Assembly (NCBI GenBank): GCA_026391115.1 | Contig: JAPLER010000108.1 | Coordinates: 1 to 27,131 of the forward strand | From: Bacteroidota bacterium | Lineage (GTDB): Bacteria > Bacteroidota > Bacteroidia > Chitinophagales > Chitinophagaceae | Reading direction: 5' to 3' | DNA length: 27,131 bases | Shown here: positions 14,801 through 23,927 of the stretch, piece by piece | How positions within the stretch are numbered: the first letter of the stretch is position 1 | Layout of the letters: each line of letters starts with the position of its first letter | Translations under genes and position numbers: made by a program | The notes under the pieces: model-generated | Databases searched by the model: none | Told to the model about the DNA's origin: nothing | Seen by the model: the letters and a program-made list of their open reading frames with translations, nothing else

Positions 14801-17382
14801 ATAAAGCGAAGTATAATGTGGGTGAAGAATGTACTTTAAATGTTCCATCACCAGCTAATGGTAAAATGTTGGTAAGCATAGAAAGTGGTACAAAAGTGTT
14901 GCAAACAAAATGGGTAAGCACACAAAAAGGCGAAACAAAATATAGTTTTAAAATAGACAAAACAATGACCCCAAATGTGTATGTAAATATTTCTATGTTG
15001 CAGCCACACGCTCAAACAATTAATGACTTACCTATTAGAATGTATGGTGTTATTCCAATTGAAGTAGAAGATAAAAATACCATTTTAAATCCTGTTATAA
15101 AAATGAATGATGTGATTAAACCTGAAGAAAAAACATCAATAACAGTAAGTGAACAAAATGGAAAACCAATGACATACTGTATTGCTATTGTTGATGATGG
15201 TTTATTGGATTTAACACACTTTAAAACACCTAATCCACATAGTGCATTTTATGCTAAAGAAGCATTAGGTGTAAAAAGTTGGGATGTGTATGATTACGTT
15301 ATTGGTGCTTGGGGTGGGCAACTAGATAGAATACTTACTATAGGTGGTGATGCTGAAGGAGATGATGCTGGCAAAACCCGCAGAGCCAATAGATTTAAAC
15401 CTGTTGTGCAGTATTATGGACCATTTAAAAGTAATGGCAGTAGCAAAACACACAACTTTACTTTACCAAATTATATGGGCAGTGTACGTGCAATGGTTAT
15501 TGCTGCTGGTAATGGTGCTTATGGAGCTACTGAAAAAAGTGTGAAGGTCAAAAAACCATTAATGGTATTGGCAACAATGCCAAGAGTATTAGGCCCTGCC
15601 GAGGATTTAAAAATTCCTGTTACTGTTTTTGCTACAGAAAATAATATTAAAAATGTAACAGTTAGTATCCAATCAAACCCAATGATAGAAACTGTTGCAG
15701 GTAACAATAATATTACATTTGATAAAACTGGCGAGCAAGTTATTTATTTAAATGCCAAAGTAAAAAATGCTGTAGGTATTGGTATAATAAAAGTGGCGGC
15801 TTCAAGTGGTGGCAACACATCTTATCACGAAATAGAAATTGATGTACGTAATCCAAACCCTTATACTACACAAGTTACAGAATATACATTACAAGCAGGA
15901 CAAAGTTTTACATCGAGCGTTGCTATGATTGGCGATGCTAATAGTAGCAAAGCAACTATTGAAATTTCTTCTATTCCTGCTATCAATTTGCAAAAGCGTT
16001 TGTCTTATTTAATTCAATATCCGCATGGCTGTATTGAGCAAACAACAAGTGCTGTATTCCCTCAATTATCATTGAACAATTTAATGGAGTTGAGCGATAG
16101 ACAAAAAGCAGATGTGGATAGAAACGTAAAATATGCTATTCAAAAAATACAAAACTTTCAAACTGCCGATGGTGGTTTTAGTTATTGGCCAGGCAATATG
16201 AATGCAGACGAATGGGGAACAAATTATGCTGGTCATTTTTTAATTGAAGCTAATACAAAAGGATATAATGTTTCATCTGCAATGTTAGGCTCTTGGAAGA
16301 ATTATCAACGCAGCAAAGCGAATGCTTGGAACGTATCTGCTGCACCTTGGTATGGTACAGATTTAACACAGGCTTATCGTTTATATTTATTGGCACTAGC
16401 AAAAGCACCAGAGCAAGGTGCTATGAACAGGCTAAAGGAATTTAAGTTTATTACTCCAGAAGCAAAATGGCGTTTAGCAGCTGCATATTATTTAACAGGA
16501 CAAACACAAGTTGCCAATCAATTAATTAGTGGCTTACCTATGACATTTCCTGTTAGACCTTATTGGGGTATGAGTTATGGTAGTGATGTGCGAGATGATG
16601 CAATGGTTTTAGAGTCATTAACTTTAATGCAACGCAAAGGTGAAGCTGAACAATTGGTAAGAACCATTGCTTCAAAACTATCTCAAGAAACTTGGTATAG
16701 CACACAAACAACAGCTTATAGCTTATTGGCAATTGCTAAATATTGTGGCGAGAATAATGGCAAAAAAATTACTGCCAATGTGGTTGCTGGTAGTGCAACT
16801 GCCAACATCAATTCATCATCAACAATTGCACAACAAGTGGTGGGTTGGCAAAATGGAAAAGCTGTTGTAAAGCTTACCAATAAAGGCTCTAACGTGTTGT
16901 ATGTTCGTGTAATTAATCAAGGACAACCAATAGGAATGCAGCCTATAGCGTTTAATAACAATCCAAATGTGTTGCAGTTAAGTGTTAGTTATTTAAACAC
17001 TAATGGCAGTAGTATTGATGTGATTAAATTAAAACAAGGAACCGACTTTGTAGCCAAAGTTGTAGTAAGCAATCCTGGTACAAGAGGTGCTTATACACAA
17101 ATGGCATTATCTCAAATATTTCCCAGCGGTTGGGAAATTTTAAACACCAGAATGTACAATGCAGAAGGTGCATTTCAATCATCAAAAAGTTATTATATGG
17201 AGATTAGAGATGATAGAGTATATCACTATTTTAACATTGCCTCAAGAGAAACATTAACATATTATGTGCAGTTAAATGCAGCATATCTTGGTAAATATTA
17301 TTTGCCAGGAGTGTATTGCGAAGCAATGTATGATAATACTATTAGTGCAGGAAGTGGTGGTAAAGTTGTGGAGGTAGAATAG
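11821..17382 (+). CDS. Bacterial alpha-2-macroglobulin-like lipoprotein
   Basis: The product is 1853 residues. A lipoprotein signal ends in the lipobox LSSC with C26, so it should be anchored to a membrane by its N-terminus. A long series of beta-sandwich (MG) domains follows. GVWRPGDSLFLG (about 632-643) is the typical MG2-region motif, and MRSGHTTGKSYYVS lies further on. The thioester motif CxEQ is intact as C1404-I-E-Q1407 (YPHGCIEQTTSAVFPQL). It is followed by the alpha-helical thioester domain (GGFSYWPG) and a C-terminal MG10-like domain. The protein should trap proteases covalently once cleaved. Residues about 457-503 are an unusual Asp/Glu/Tyr-rich stretch. Its usual partner PBP1C is not beside it; ClpB follows in the opposite direction. 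Confidence 0.93.
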   Translation: MESLKRLPILVLALLVCALSITLSSCKRKKIIEVDPEFAKYIEAYTSGVVSKKSSIRIQLATDAAATHTVNENIKEDLFEFSPAVEGKAFWVDARTIEFKPTKDLDIDKLYEVEFKLSKVLSVPKKFKEFRFNVQTFKPSFQIADNGLRALSKETMQYGGEIVTADIEESKKIESIVSASISGNKLPVKWQHNEANKTHTFIIENIKREKAATTLLINWDGSYINANNIKDQKEIAVPAIGDFKVMDIKVVQEEEQYALVQFSDPLMIGQQLEGLINISQQENLSYTILGSEVKVYASGKLDGGYTATVLEGIQNMWGDKLTKIFTSQIFFENRLPSVKIFGKGVILPNSGGKILLPFEATNLKAVDVSIIKIYENNIPQFFQVNNIDGERDLRRVAKPLVTATVKLDDDKSLNLHKKNRFTLDLDKYIKTEQGAMYRVCIAFRPNYSLYTCTSKVDGDREYNYYGDGEEEDQNNLDDDDNFWRRYDDYEPYGYNWDQRENPCSKGYYTRDRFAFRNILSTNIGLTAKRGNNNSLMVAVNNIINTEPLSGVDLQVLDYQQQIVGKGSSNSDGFAMIELKRKPFLLVAKKGNEKSYLRLDDGSSLALAKFNIDGVQVKNGIKGFVFGERGVWRPGDSLFLGCIIEDKEKKLPAGHPVEMELTSPRGQLYKRIVQANADDGYNVFRTATDVNAPTGNWTCKVKVGGAVFEKTIKIETVMPNRLKIDLNFGDAKALGKNVTQQGTLTAKWLFGADAQNLKAKVDAQLYRKNTTFDNYKDYEFDNPVSTFSSQSKTVFDGSLNAQGVANISPQFDAGENPPGMLLANLMIKVFEPGGNFSIDNISMPYHPYTSYIGVKIPEETTGWGYLQNNKNYPINVVDVNTNGVVTAGNTDVEVQIYKVQWRWWWDRSDDNFSNFTQDEYNKLIKKENVTIANGKGTYNLKLGAGEYGRYLILMKDMRSGHTTGKSYYVSRDYEHQNFGEDNDASAITMLSFTSNKAKYNVGEECTLNVPSPANGKMLVSIESGTKVLQTKWVSTQKGETKYSFKIDKTMTPNVYVNISMLQPHAQTINDLPIRMYGVIPIEVEDKNTILNPVIKMNDVIKPEEKTSITVSEQNGKPMTYCIAIVDDGLLDLTHFKTPNPHSAFYAKEALGVKSWDVYDYVIGAWGGQLDRILTIGGDAEGDDAGKTRRANRFKPVVQYYGPFKSNGSSKTHNFTLPNYMGSVRAMVIAAGNGAYGATEKSVKVKKPLMVLATMPRVLGPAEDLKIPVTVFATENNIKNVTVSIQSNPMIETVAGNNNITFDKTGEQVIYLNAKVKNAVGIGIIKVAASSGGNTSYHEIEIDVRNPNPYTTQVTEYTLQAGQSFTSSVAMIGDANSSKATIEISSIPAINLQKRLSYLIQYPHGCIEQTTSAVFPQLSLNNLMELSDRQKADVDRNVKYAIQKIQNFQTADGGFSYWPGNMNADEWGTNYAGHFLIEANTKGYNVSSAMLGSWKNYQRSKANAWNVSAAPWYGTDLTQAYRLYLLALAKAPEQGAMNRLKEFKFITPEAKWRLAAAYYLTGQTQVANQLISGLPMTFPVRPYWGMSYGSDVRDDAMVLESLTLMQRKGEAEQLVRTIASKLSQETWYSTQTTAYSLLAIAKYCGENNGKKITANVVAGSATANINSSSTIAQQVVGWQNGKAVVKLTNKGSNVLYVRVINQGQPIGMQPIAFNNNPNVLQLSVSYLNTNGSSIDVIKLKQGTDFVAKVVVSNPGTRGAYTQMALSQIFPSGWEILNTRMYNAEGAFQSSKSYYMEIRDDRVYHYFNIASRETLTYYVQLNAAYLGKYYLPGVYCEAMYDNTISAGSGGKVVEVE

Positions 17383-17492
17383 AGCTGCTTATCCAAATAA
17401 TGTGTAAAGTCCTTACCACGAAATTCTGACTTTTAGTAACTAAAAATTGGAGATTGAGATAAAATCTTCGTATACGTATTCTCGACTCTAAA

Positions 17493-17527
17493 CATAAAAG
17501 AGGTAAACAATGTTTACCTCTTTTATG
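17493..17527. terminator. Bidirectional terminator between alpha-2-macroglobulin and clpB
   Basis: CATAAAAGAGGTAAACA (17493-17509) is the exact reverse complement of 17511-17527 around one central base. The flanks are A-rich on the left and T-rich on the right, so it works on both strands for the converging genes. Confidence 0.82.
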
Positions 17528-17546
17528 TTTATTAAATCATTAATTT

Positions 17547-20141
17547 TTACCCTTCTCTAAACACCACCATTCCATCAAACACATCAGCTAAAATAGGTTT
17601 GGTTTTATCTATGTTTCCTTGTAGTATTTTTTTACTTAACTCATTTACTACAGCCTTTTGTATCAAGCGTTTCAATGGTCTTGCACCAAAAGTTGGGTCA
17701 TAACCATTTTGCAGTAAATAGTCTACTAAATAATCTGTAAACTCTAATTGAATGCCACCTTCTGCAACACGATTTTTTAGTTCGTTTAGTTGAATAGTGA
17801 TAATGGCTTTCATTTCTTTTTTAAGCAATGGATGAAACATTATAATTTCATCAACACGATTTAAAAACTCAGGTCTCACCGTTTCTCTTAACAAAATCAT
17901 CACTTCTTTTTCTGCTTGTTCGCTAATTTCATCAATATTATTTTCATTTACATTTTCAAATTTTTCTTGAATAATATGACTACCAATATTGCTTGTCATA
18001 ATAATGATGGTATTTTTAAAATTCACTGTTCTGCCTTTGTTATCAGTCAATCTTCCATCATCTAAAACTTGCAATAAAATATTCCATACATCAGGATGAG
18101 CTTTTTCAATTTCATCCAATAACACAACGCTGTATGGCTTTCTACGCACAGCTTCTGTCAATTGACCACCTTCATCATAGCCCACATATCCTGGAGGAGC
18201 ACCAACCAATCTTGATACAGTATGTTTCTCTTGATACTCACTCATATCAATTCTAGTCATCATACTTTCATCATCAAATAAATAACTTGCTAAAGCTTTT
18301 GCCAATTCTGTTTTACCCACTCCTGTTGTACCTAAAAATATAAAACTACCTATTGGTTTTTTAGGGTCTTGCAAGCCTGCTCTACTCCTTCTAATGGCAT
18401 CTGCAACTGCAACAATCGCTTCTTGCTGACCAATTACTTTTTTGTGCAATTCATCCTCTAAATTCAATAGTTTTTCTCTTTCGCTTTGCAACATTTTTGA
18501 AACAGGAATATGTGTCATTCTTGCAATGGTTTCAGCAATATCTTCTGCATCCACTTCCTCTTTCATCAACCTTTTTTCAGATGTTGCATCCAGCTCAATA
18601 CTTAATGATTCTATTGTTTTTTCTTGCTCTTTTATTTTGCCATAGCGTATTTCAGCCACCTTGCCAAAGTCACCATTTCGTTCTGCAAGTTCTGCTTCGT
18701 GCTTTAAGTTTTCAATAGTTGATTTAGCAGTCTGCACTTTATCAACCAATTCTTTTTCTGTTTTCCATTTTGCTTTAAACGTATCTCTTTGAACAGATAA
18801 TGTTGAAATTTCTGTGTTCAAATCTTTCAACTTAGGTTCATCATCTTCACGTTTAATAGCTTCTCTTTCAATTTCAAGCTGACGAATTTTTCGTTCTAAT
18901 TCATCTAACTCTTCTGGCATACTATTCATCTCAAGCCTAAGCTTTGCAGCACTTTCATCAATTAAGTCAATGGCTTTATCTGGCAAAAATCTATCAGTAA
19001 TATATCGTTGAGACAATTCAACAGCAGCTATAATGGCTTCGTCTTTGATACGAACGTGATGGTGTGTTTCGTATCTATCTTTCAATCCACGCAAAATAGA
19101 AATGGCATCTTCTGCACTTGGTTCATCTACCATTACTTTTTGAAATCTTCTTTCAAGTGCTTTATCTTTTTCAAAATATTTTTGATACTCATTTAATGTG
19201 GTGGCACCAATTGCCCTCAATTCTCCTCGAGCCAATGCAGGCTTTAAAATATTAGCTGCGTCCATTGCACCTTCTCCACCACCAGCACCTATTAAAGTAT
19301 GTATTTCATCTATAAATAAAATGATTTCACCGTCACTATCAGCCACTTCTTTTACAACAGCTTTTAGTCTTTCTTCAAACTCGCCTTTATATTTTGCACC
19401 TGCAATTAATTGTCCCATATCAAGGCTATATAAAATCTTTGATTTTAAATTTTCTGGCACATCACCATTCACAATTCTCATTGCCAAACCTTCAGCTATT
19501 GCTGTTTTACCAACACCTGGTTCACCAACTAATATTGGATTATTTTTACTTCTTCTACTTAAAATATGTAAAGTTCTTCTTATCTCTTCATCACGACCAA
19601 TGACAGGATCAAGCTTACCAGAGGCTGCAAATTCATTCAGGTTTCTTGCATATTTTTTCAATGCTTCAAACTGATTACTTTGCGTTTGAGAATTAACAGT
19701 TGAACCCTTGCGTAAATCTTTAATAGCAGCTACTAAACCTTTTTCAGTAAGACCTGCATCTTTCAATGTTTTAGCAGTATCATCATTCACTTGTAATAAA
19801 CCAATAAGTAAATGTTCAACACTTACAAACTCATCTCCAAATTGCTTTAAAGATGCATTGGCTTTTAATAAAGCAGCATTGAAATCTCTACCAACTTGTT
19901 GAGCAGGTTCTCCACTTGTTTGCTTTGGTAAACGAGGAATGCTTTCATCAATTTTAGTTTCAACAAAAGCCGTGTTTACATTATTTTTCTTTAATAAATA
20001 TTGAATAGAACTATCATCATCTGCTAATAAAGCTTTTAGCAAATGATTGGTTTCAATATTAATATTATTGTTATTGAAAGCTTGTTGCTGTGCTGCTTGT
20101 ATGCTTTCTTGTGCTTTTATTGTATAGTTATTTAAATTCAT
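17547..20141 (-). CDS. clpB: ClpB disaggregase chaperone
   Basis: The product is 864 residues, normal ClpB length. Residues 1-145 form the Clp N domain with two repeats. The first AAA+ module has Walker A GEPGVGKT (206-213) and Walker B IILFIDEIH (273-281). A long coiled-coil M domain runs about 400-525 (E/K-rich, LERKIRQLEIEREAIKRE) and separates ClpB from ClpA and ClpC. The second module has Walker A GTTGVGKT (604-611) and a C-terminal region ending near FGARPLKRLIQ. With DnaK it pulls proteins out of aggregates using ATP. It lies divergent from the broken serine hydrolase gene with 61 bases between. No heat-shock operator was recognised there. Confidence 0.97.
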   Translation of the reverse strand: MNLNNYTIKAQESIQAAQQQAFNNNNINIETNHLLKALLADDDSSIQYLLKKNNVNTAFVETKIDESIPRLPKQTSGEPAQQVGRDFNAALLKANASLKQFGDEFVSVEHLLIGLLQVNDDTAKTLKDAGLTEKGLVAAIKDLRKGSTVNSQTQSNQFEALKKYARNLNEFAASGKLDPVIGRDEEIRRTLHILSRRSKNNPILVGEPGVGKTAIAEGLAMRIVNGDVPENLKSKILYSLDMGQLIAGAKYKGEFEERLKAVVKEVADSDGEIILFIDEIHTLIGAGGGEGAMDAANILKPALARGELRAIGATTLNEYQKYFEKDKALERRFQKVMVDEPSAEDAISILRGLKDRYETHHHVRIKDEAIIAAVELSQRYITDRFLPDKAIDLIDESAAKLRLEMNSMPEELDELERKIRQLEIEREAIKREDDEPKLKDLNTEISTLSVQRDTFKAKWKTEKELVDKVQTAKSTIENLKHEAELAERNGDFGKVAEIRYGKIKEQEKTIESLSIELDATSEKRLMKEEVDAEDIAETIARMTHIPVSKMLQSEREKLLNLEDELHKKVIGQQEAIVAVADAIRRSRAGLQDPKKPIGSFIFLGTTGVGKTELAKALASYLFDDESMMTRIDMSEYQEKHTVSRLVGAPPGYVGYDEGGQLTEAVRRKPYSVVLLDEIEKAHPDVWNILLQVLDDGRLTDNKGRTVNFKNTIIIMTSNIGSHIIQEKFENVNENNIDEISEQAEKEVMILLRETVRPEFLNRVDEIIMFHPLLKKEMKAIITIQLNELKNRVAEGGIQLEFTDYLVDYLLQNGYDPTFGARPLKRLIQKAVVNELSKKILQGNIDKTKPILADVFDGMVVFREG

Positions 20142-20202
20142 ATCTTATATTTTTGTTAAACCATTTGCTCAAATCACAATCCATACTAAAAAACAAGTAA
20201 CT

Positions 20203-21300
20203 ATGGCACATAAAGTTAATTCTAACTGTCTGTATTTCCGATTATTATTTGCAATGCTGTTATTCTTTCAGTTTTCATACTCACAAACCTTTACTAAAGT
20301 TGATAATTGGCTAGAGGAAAAATAATTTACTCAAAAGAGAAGAATGAAATCTCTCGAAAACAAAAATTTGGTGCAAAATGGTTAGCTAAGAAAACAGGAA
20401 AAGATGCTGATTTGAGCAACTTTAATATTGATACTAAACAACGAATTGCAAGTTGTAGTAAATGGCTAACAGCAGCATTAGCAATGACTTTTGTTGATGA
20501 AGGAAATCTTAATTTGGAAGACACTATTGGAAAGTTTTTGCCTGTAATGACAGAAAATAATAAAGGCAAAATAAAAGTATGGCATTGCTTATCTCATTTA
20601 ACTGGTATTAAACAAATTGGTGTTGCAGCAGCAATGAATGGAAGTGATGATGATAATGGTGATGAAGTTCCAAAAAAAATGAGTTTGAAAGAAAAGTTAG
20701 AAAAGCTATCAACAAAAAAAGATAATGGATGGAACACAATGCAAGAAGCTATTGACAGTATTGCTGGTGCACCAATGGAAGGCGAACCTAGCAAAACGTT
20801 TCATTATGGAAATGCAGGATTACAAATTATTGCAGCCATTTTAGAAAAAATTAGCAATAAAGATTTTGAAATTTTATTTCAAGAAAGAATTGCCAACCCA
20901 TTGCAAATGGCGAATACAGATTTCGGCAAAGTAAAAGTACCACTAGCTGCAGGTGGAGCTTATAGTACACCAAATGATTATATGAACTTTTTACAAATGA
21001 TTTTAAACGAAGGAACATTTAATGGAAAACAAATCATCAGTAATAATTCAATCATTGAAATGCAAAAGAATCGTGTAGCTAAAGATGCTAAAGTTGTTTA
21101 CAGTCCAGCAGAGGCTGGCAATTGGGGCTATGGTTTTGGAGAATGGGTAATGGATGATGCAACTGACAATAAACGTTCAAAAGCAATTACAAGCCCAGGC
21201 TTATTTGGCACTTTTCCTTGGGTTGATTGTGAAAAAAAGTACTGTGCTATACTTTTTACTATATAAAGAATTAAAACGTTTGGTTGATGAGCAATTGTAG
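20203..21300 (+). pseudogene. Serine hydrolase (class C beta-lactamase family), broken at both ends
   Basis: An ATG at 20203 opens a 38-residue frame with a clear signal peptide (LLFAMLLFFQFSYSQ) and TFTKVDNWLEEK, then TAA. The body continues in another frame from about 20310 (GKIIYSKEKNE) to 21266. It contains the serine-lysine pair S-C-S-K (RIASCSKWLTAALAM), YGNAGLQ as the YxN-type motif, and AAGGAYSTPNDY. A second shift follows: after YCAILFT the frame stops, but +1 from it, at 21262-21300, the ending YKELKRLVDEQL reads on to TAG. Both junctions also lack residues expected in relatives, so small frame-shifting deletions are more likely than single-base errors. The intact protein would have been an exported serine hydrolase or esterase. 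The body could still be translated from TTG 20307 but would lack its signal peptide. Confidence 0.8.
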
Positions 21301-21312
21301 TAAAAATAAAAC

Positions 21313-21347
21313 TTAGATATTAAACGATAAACTATAAACGAATAAAA
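21313..21347 (+). repeat. Heptamer array touching a start codon
   Basis: Five units of 7 bp run 21313-21347. The clearest are TTAAACG, ATAAACT and ATAAACG (21320-21340), with the looser AATAAAA last. The final base lies directly before the ATG at 21348, so the array is the translation leader of that gene. Confidence 0.6.
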
Positions 21348-21698
21348 ATGTACGAACACAAAACCCAACCTTTAGCAAGCAAAAAAAAATATTGGAATAG
21401 GATATGGAGCAACCTCCTTTTTTGTACAGGTATTCTAACAGTATGTTTATTTATTGGTATGCTTGGTTACAAACTAACTATACCTGAATTTGATTGGTAC
21501 GATTGTTTGTTAAACGCTTCAATGATTTTAAGTGGAATGGGGCCTATTATTGATGAAAATATTCATTTAACCAACGCCGCCAAAGTATTTGCATCTATGT
21601 ATGCATTATTTAGTGGTGTTGCTTTTATATCAACCATTGGGTTTATAATTGCACCAGTTGCACATCGTTTTTTTCATAAACTACATTTGGAAGAATAA
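21348..21698 (+). CDS. Conserved small membrane protein, possible ion-channel-like pore fold
   Basis: The product is 116 residues. A basic N-terminus is followed by TM1 at about 25-45 (LFCTGILTVCLFIGMLGYKL). A re-entrant-looking segment comes next, DCLLNASMILSGMGP (about 52-66), and TM2 at about 80-102 (VFASMYALFSGVAFISTIGF). It ends in APVAHRFFHKLHLEE. I have seen this pattern (membrane helix, then ASMxLxGMGP, then a helix with LFSG and a C-terminal H-R-F-H-K-x-H-L-E) as a conserved unnamed family. The layout recalls TM1-pore-TM2 potassium channels, but the selectivity filter is replaced by SGMGP, so channel function is inference. A 7-bp repeat array forms its leader. Its stop lies 2 bases from the stop of the converging rhomboid gene, with no terminator between. 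Confidence 0.7.
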   Translation: MYEHKTQPLASKKKYWNRIWSNLLFCTGILTVCLFIGMLGYKLTIPEFDWYDCLLNASMILSGMGPIIDENIHLTNAAKVFASMYALFSGVAFISTIGFIIAPVAHRFFHKLHLEE

Positions 21699-21700
21699 GC

Positions 21701-22459
21701 CTAATAAAAATGTTTTCTATTGCTTCTATTCCAGTAATACACTAAAATAAAACCCACAAGAGCACCGCCCAAGTGTGCTATATGTGCCACATTATCTCCA
21801 GCACTATTTCTTACTGTCATTGCAATTTCAAAACCTGCATATAATAAAACAAACCACTTTGCTTTAAGAGGAATAAAGAAGTACAAGTATATATCTGTAT
21901 TAGGAAACAAATAGCCGAATGCAGCTAAGCAACCAAACACAGCACCACTTGCACCAAGTGTTGCACCATTAATTAAAATGGCAGATATGTCATTTGCTGT
22001 ATATGATCCAGATACTTGTATTCTTGAGCCATATTTATTCACAAAATGTTGCAAAGATTCTGCATCAACTGCATTCTGCAAAGCAGATAACATAGCTTGA
22101 TTTTCAAAATACAAAGCTGTTAAATGACATAACGCAGCACCCAAGCCACACACTATATAAAATATAAAAAATCTTTTTGCACCCCATACATTTTCTAATA
22201 CCGAGCCAAAAAAGTATAGAGCTAACATATTAGAAAAAATATGACCTATGCTTTCAGTACTATGCATAAACATATGTGTAACCAATTGCCAAGGTTTAAA
22301 GAATTCGCTTTGCCAGCTATGCAGAGCAAATGTATCTTCAAAGTTGAAAAACTTATTAGCAACAAAATGTTGAGCTATTAGCACCAACACATTTACTATA
22401 ATTAAATTTTTTACAACTGTGGGTAATGTTTGAAATCTAGAGGGCCTAAACTGAGTCAT
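21701..22459 (-). CDS. Rhomboid-family intramembrane serine protease
   Basis: The product is 252 residues with about six membrane helices. The catalytic serine is S171 in TLGASGAVFG and the likely histidine is H229 in AHIAHLGGALVG. Helix 2 carries HIFSNMLALYFFG (H73, N77), typical of the oxyanion region. A polar loop of about 45 residues at 118-162 between helices is longer than in the minimal bacterial core. Such proteases cut membrane proteins within or near their transmembrane helix; the substrate is unknown. The rlmD gene ends 37 bases upstream on the same strand, so the two are probably co-transcribed. Confidence 0.92.
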   Translation of the reverse strand: MTQFRPSRFQTLPTVVKNLIIVNVLVLIAQHFVANKFFNFEDTFALHSWQSEFFKPWQLVTHMFMHSTESIGHIFSNMLALYFFGSVLENVWGAKRFFIFYIVCGLGAALCHLTALYFENQAMLSALQNAVDAESLQHFVNKYGSRIQVSGSYTANDISAILINGATLGASGAVFGCLAAFGYLFPNTDIYLYFFIPLKAKWFVLLYAGFEIAMTVRNSAGDNVAHIAHLGGALVGFILVYYWNRSNRKHFY

Positions 22460-22496
22460 ATAATAAAAATTCTTTAATTACTGTGAGTGAGATTAT

Positions 22497-23915
22497 TTAT
22501 TTCAATTTTAACTGTACTACATTTTCTATATGATGTGTATGAGGAAACATATCAACAGGTTGCACTTTTGTTACTGTATATTTTTCATCTAGCAAAGCTA
22601 AGTCTCTAGCTTGTGTAGCAGGATTACAACTTACATATACAATAATTGGGGCAGCCATATCTAACAGTTTTCTTACTAATTTTTCGTGCATTCCTGCACG
22701 TGGAGGGTCTGTAATAATTACATCTGGTTTGCCGTGTTTTTCAAAAAAATCATCTGTACAAATGTTAATTACATCGCCAACAAAAAACTCTGCATTGGAT
22801 AGGTTGTTGATTTTAGCATTTTCCTTAGCATCATCAACAGCTTCTTTAATCAATTCTACACCAATAATTTTTTTGGCCTTATTGCTTACAAAAATCCCAA
22901 TACTGCCTGTGCCACCATATAAATCATAAACTGTTTGTGTGCCATCGAGTTCTGCAAAATTCCTTGTAATACTGTAAAGTTTTTCTGCTTGTTTGGTATT
23001 GGTTTGAAAGAAAGATTTTGGGCTAATGATAAACTGATAATTTTCTAATTTTTCTGTAATGTAACCGTTGCCTTTTACCACAATTGGCTCCAAATCAAAA
23101 ATACTATCATTAAATTTGGTATTAATGGTATAAAGCAATGTAGTTATTTGAGGAAATTGTTGTAAAACAAATTGCATTAGTTGTTCAATGGTTGTTTTAT
23201 AATTTTCGCCTACAACAATGTTTACCATTATTTCTCCAGTTGTTGTTAAACGCACCATCATATTACGTAAAAACCCAACGTGATTTCTGATGTCATAAAA
23301 CGAAATATTATTTTCTTTTGCGTAAGCAGCAACTGCATTTCTAATAGCATTGGTAGGCTCTTCTTGTAAATGGCAGGTTTCTATTTCTACAACTTTATCA
23401 AAAAAACCACGAGCGTGAAAACCAGCAGCAGCAATATCTTCATATACATTACCATCTTTTTTTAATACAGCTAGCTCTTCATTGGTTACATATTTTTTTG
23501 TAGAAAATGTATATTCTAATTTGTTTCTATAATAACGAGTTTCTGTAGCACCAATTATTGTATCAATTTCTGGTAAATTTACTTTGGCAATTCGCTGTAA
23601 ACTATCTGTAACTTGTTGATGTTTATATTGTAATTGTTTTTGATAAGGCAACATTTGCCAAATGCAACCACCACACAATCCAAAGTGGTTACAAAAAGGT
23701 TCTTCTCTATCTTTACTGTATTCTACAAAATGAACAGGAAAACCTTCGGCGAAGTCTTTTTTATTTTTGTTTAGTTTTATATCTACAACATCTCCGGGTA
23801 CAACTTTTTCTACAAAAATCACTTTGCCATCAATACGTGCAAGGCTTTTGCCTTCTGCTGCATAATCTGTAATGACTACATTTTTTAATACTACTTGAGG
23901 TTTTTTTCTTTTCAC
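22497..23915 (-). CDS. rlmD: 23S rRNA (uracil-5-)-methyltransferase, RlmD/RumA type
   Basis: The product is 472 residues from a GTG at 23915; no ATG is near the N-terminus. Residues about 8-65 are a TRAM RNA-binding domain. An iron-sulfur site is formed by C75, C81 and C84 (FCNHFGLCGGC) with C181 (ETCHLQ). The SAM-binding motif is DLYGGTGSIG (331-340). TDPPRAGMHEKL follows, and the catalytic nucleophile is C430 in YVSCNP. It methylates a uridine of 23S rRNA at carbon 5 using S-adenosylmethionine. In some species one such enzyme modifies two sites, so the exact target (U1939 or U747 in E. coli numbering) is open. The promoter box lies only 4 bases upstream of the start codon. Confidence 0.92.
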   Translation of the reverse strand: MKRKKPQVVLKNVVITDYAAEGKSLARIDGKVIFVEKVVPGDVVDIKLNKNKKDFAEGFPVHFVEYSKDREEPFCNHFGLCGGCIWQMLPYQKQLQYKHQQVTDSLQRIAKVNLPEIDTIIGATETRYYRNKLEYTFSTKKYVTNEELAVLKKDGNVYEDIAAAGFHARGFFDKVVEIETCHLQEEPTNAIRNAVAAYAKENNISFYDIRNHVGFLRNMMVRLTTTGEIMVNIVVGENYKTTIEQLMQFVLQQFPQITTLLYTINTKFNDSIFDLEPIVVKGNGYITEKLENYQFIISPKSFFQTNTKQAEKLYSITRNFAELDGTQTVYDLYGGTGSIGIFVSNKAKKIIGVELIKEAVDDAKENAKINNLSNAEFFVGDVINICTDDFFEKHGKPDVIITDPPRAGMHEKLVRKLLDMAAPIIVYVSCNPATQARDLALLDEKYTVTKVQPVDMFPHTHHIENVVQLKLK

Positions 23916-23919
23916 TTTA

Positions 23920-23927
23920 CAAATGTA
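23920..23927 (-). promoter_or_regulatory. Putative -7 promoter box of rlmD (TACATTTG)
   Basis: Read on the minus strand, TACATTTG is a perfect TAnnTTTG. Only four bases (TAAA) lie between it and the GTG at 23915. Transcription would then begin at or next to the start codon. No good -33 TTTG is visible. Confidence 0.5.

Noticed and set aside
17428..17440. Shared 13-mer with the 2340-2387 hairpin as proof of a repeat family
   Set aside because: Thirteen AT-rich bases can match by chance between two places in 27 kb, and the flanks do not match.
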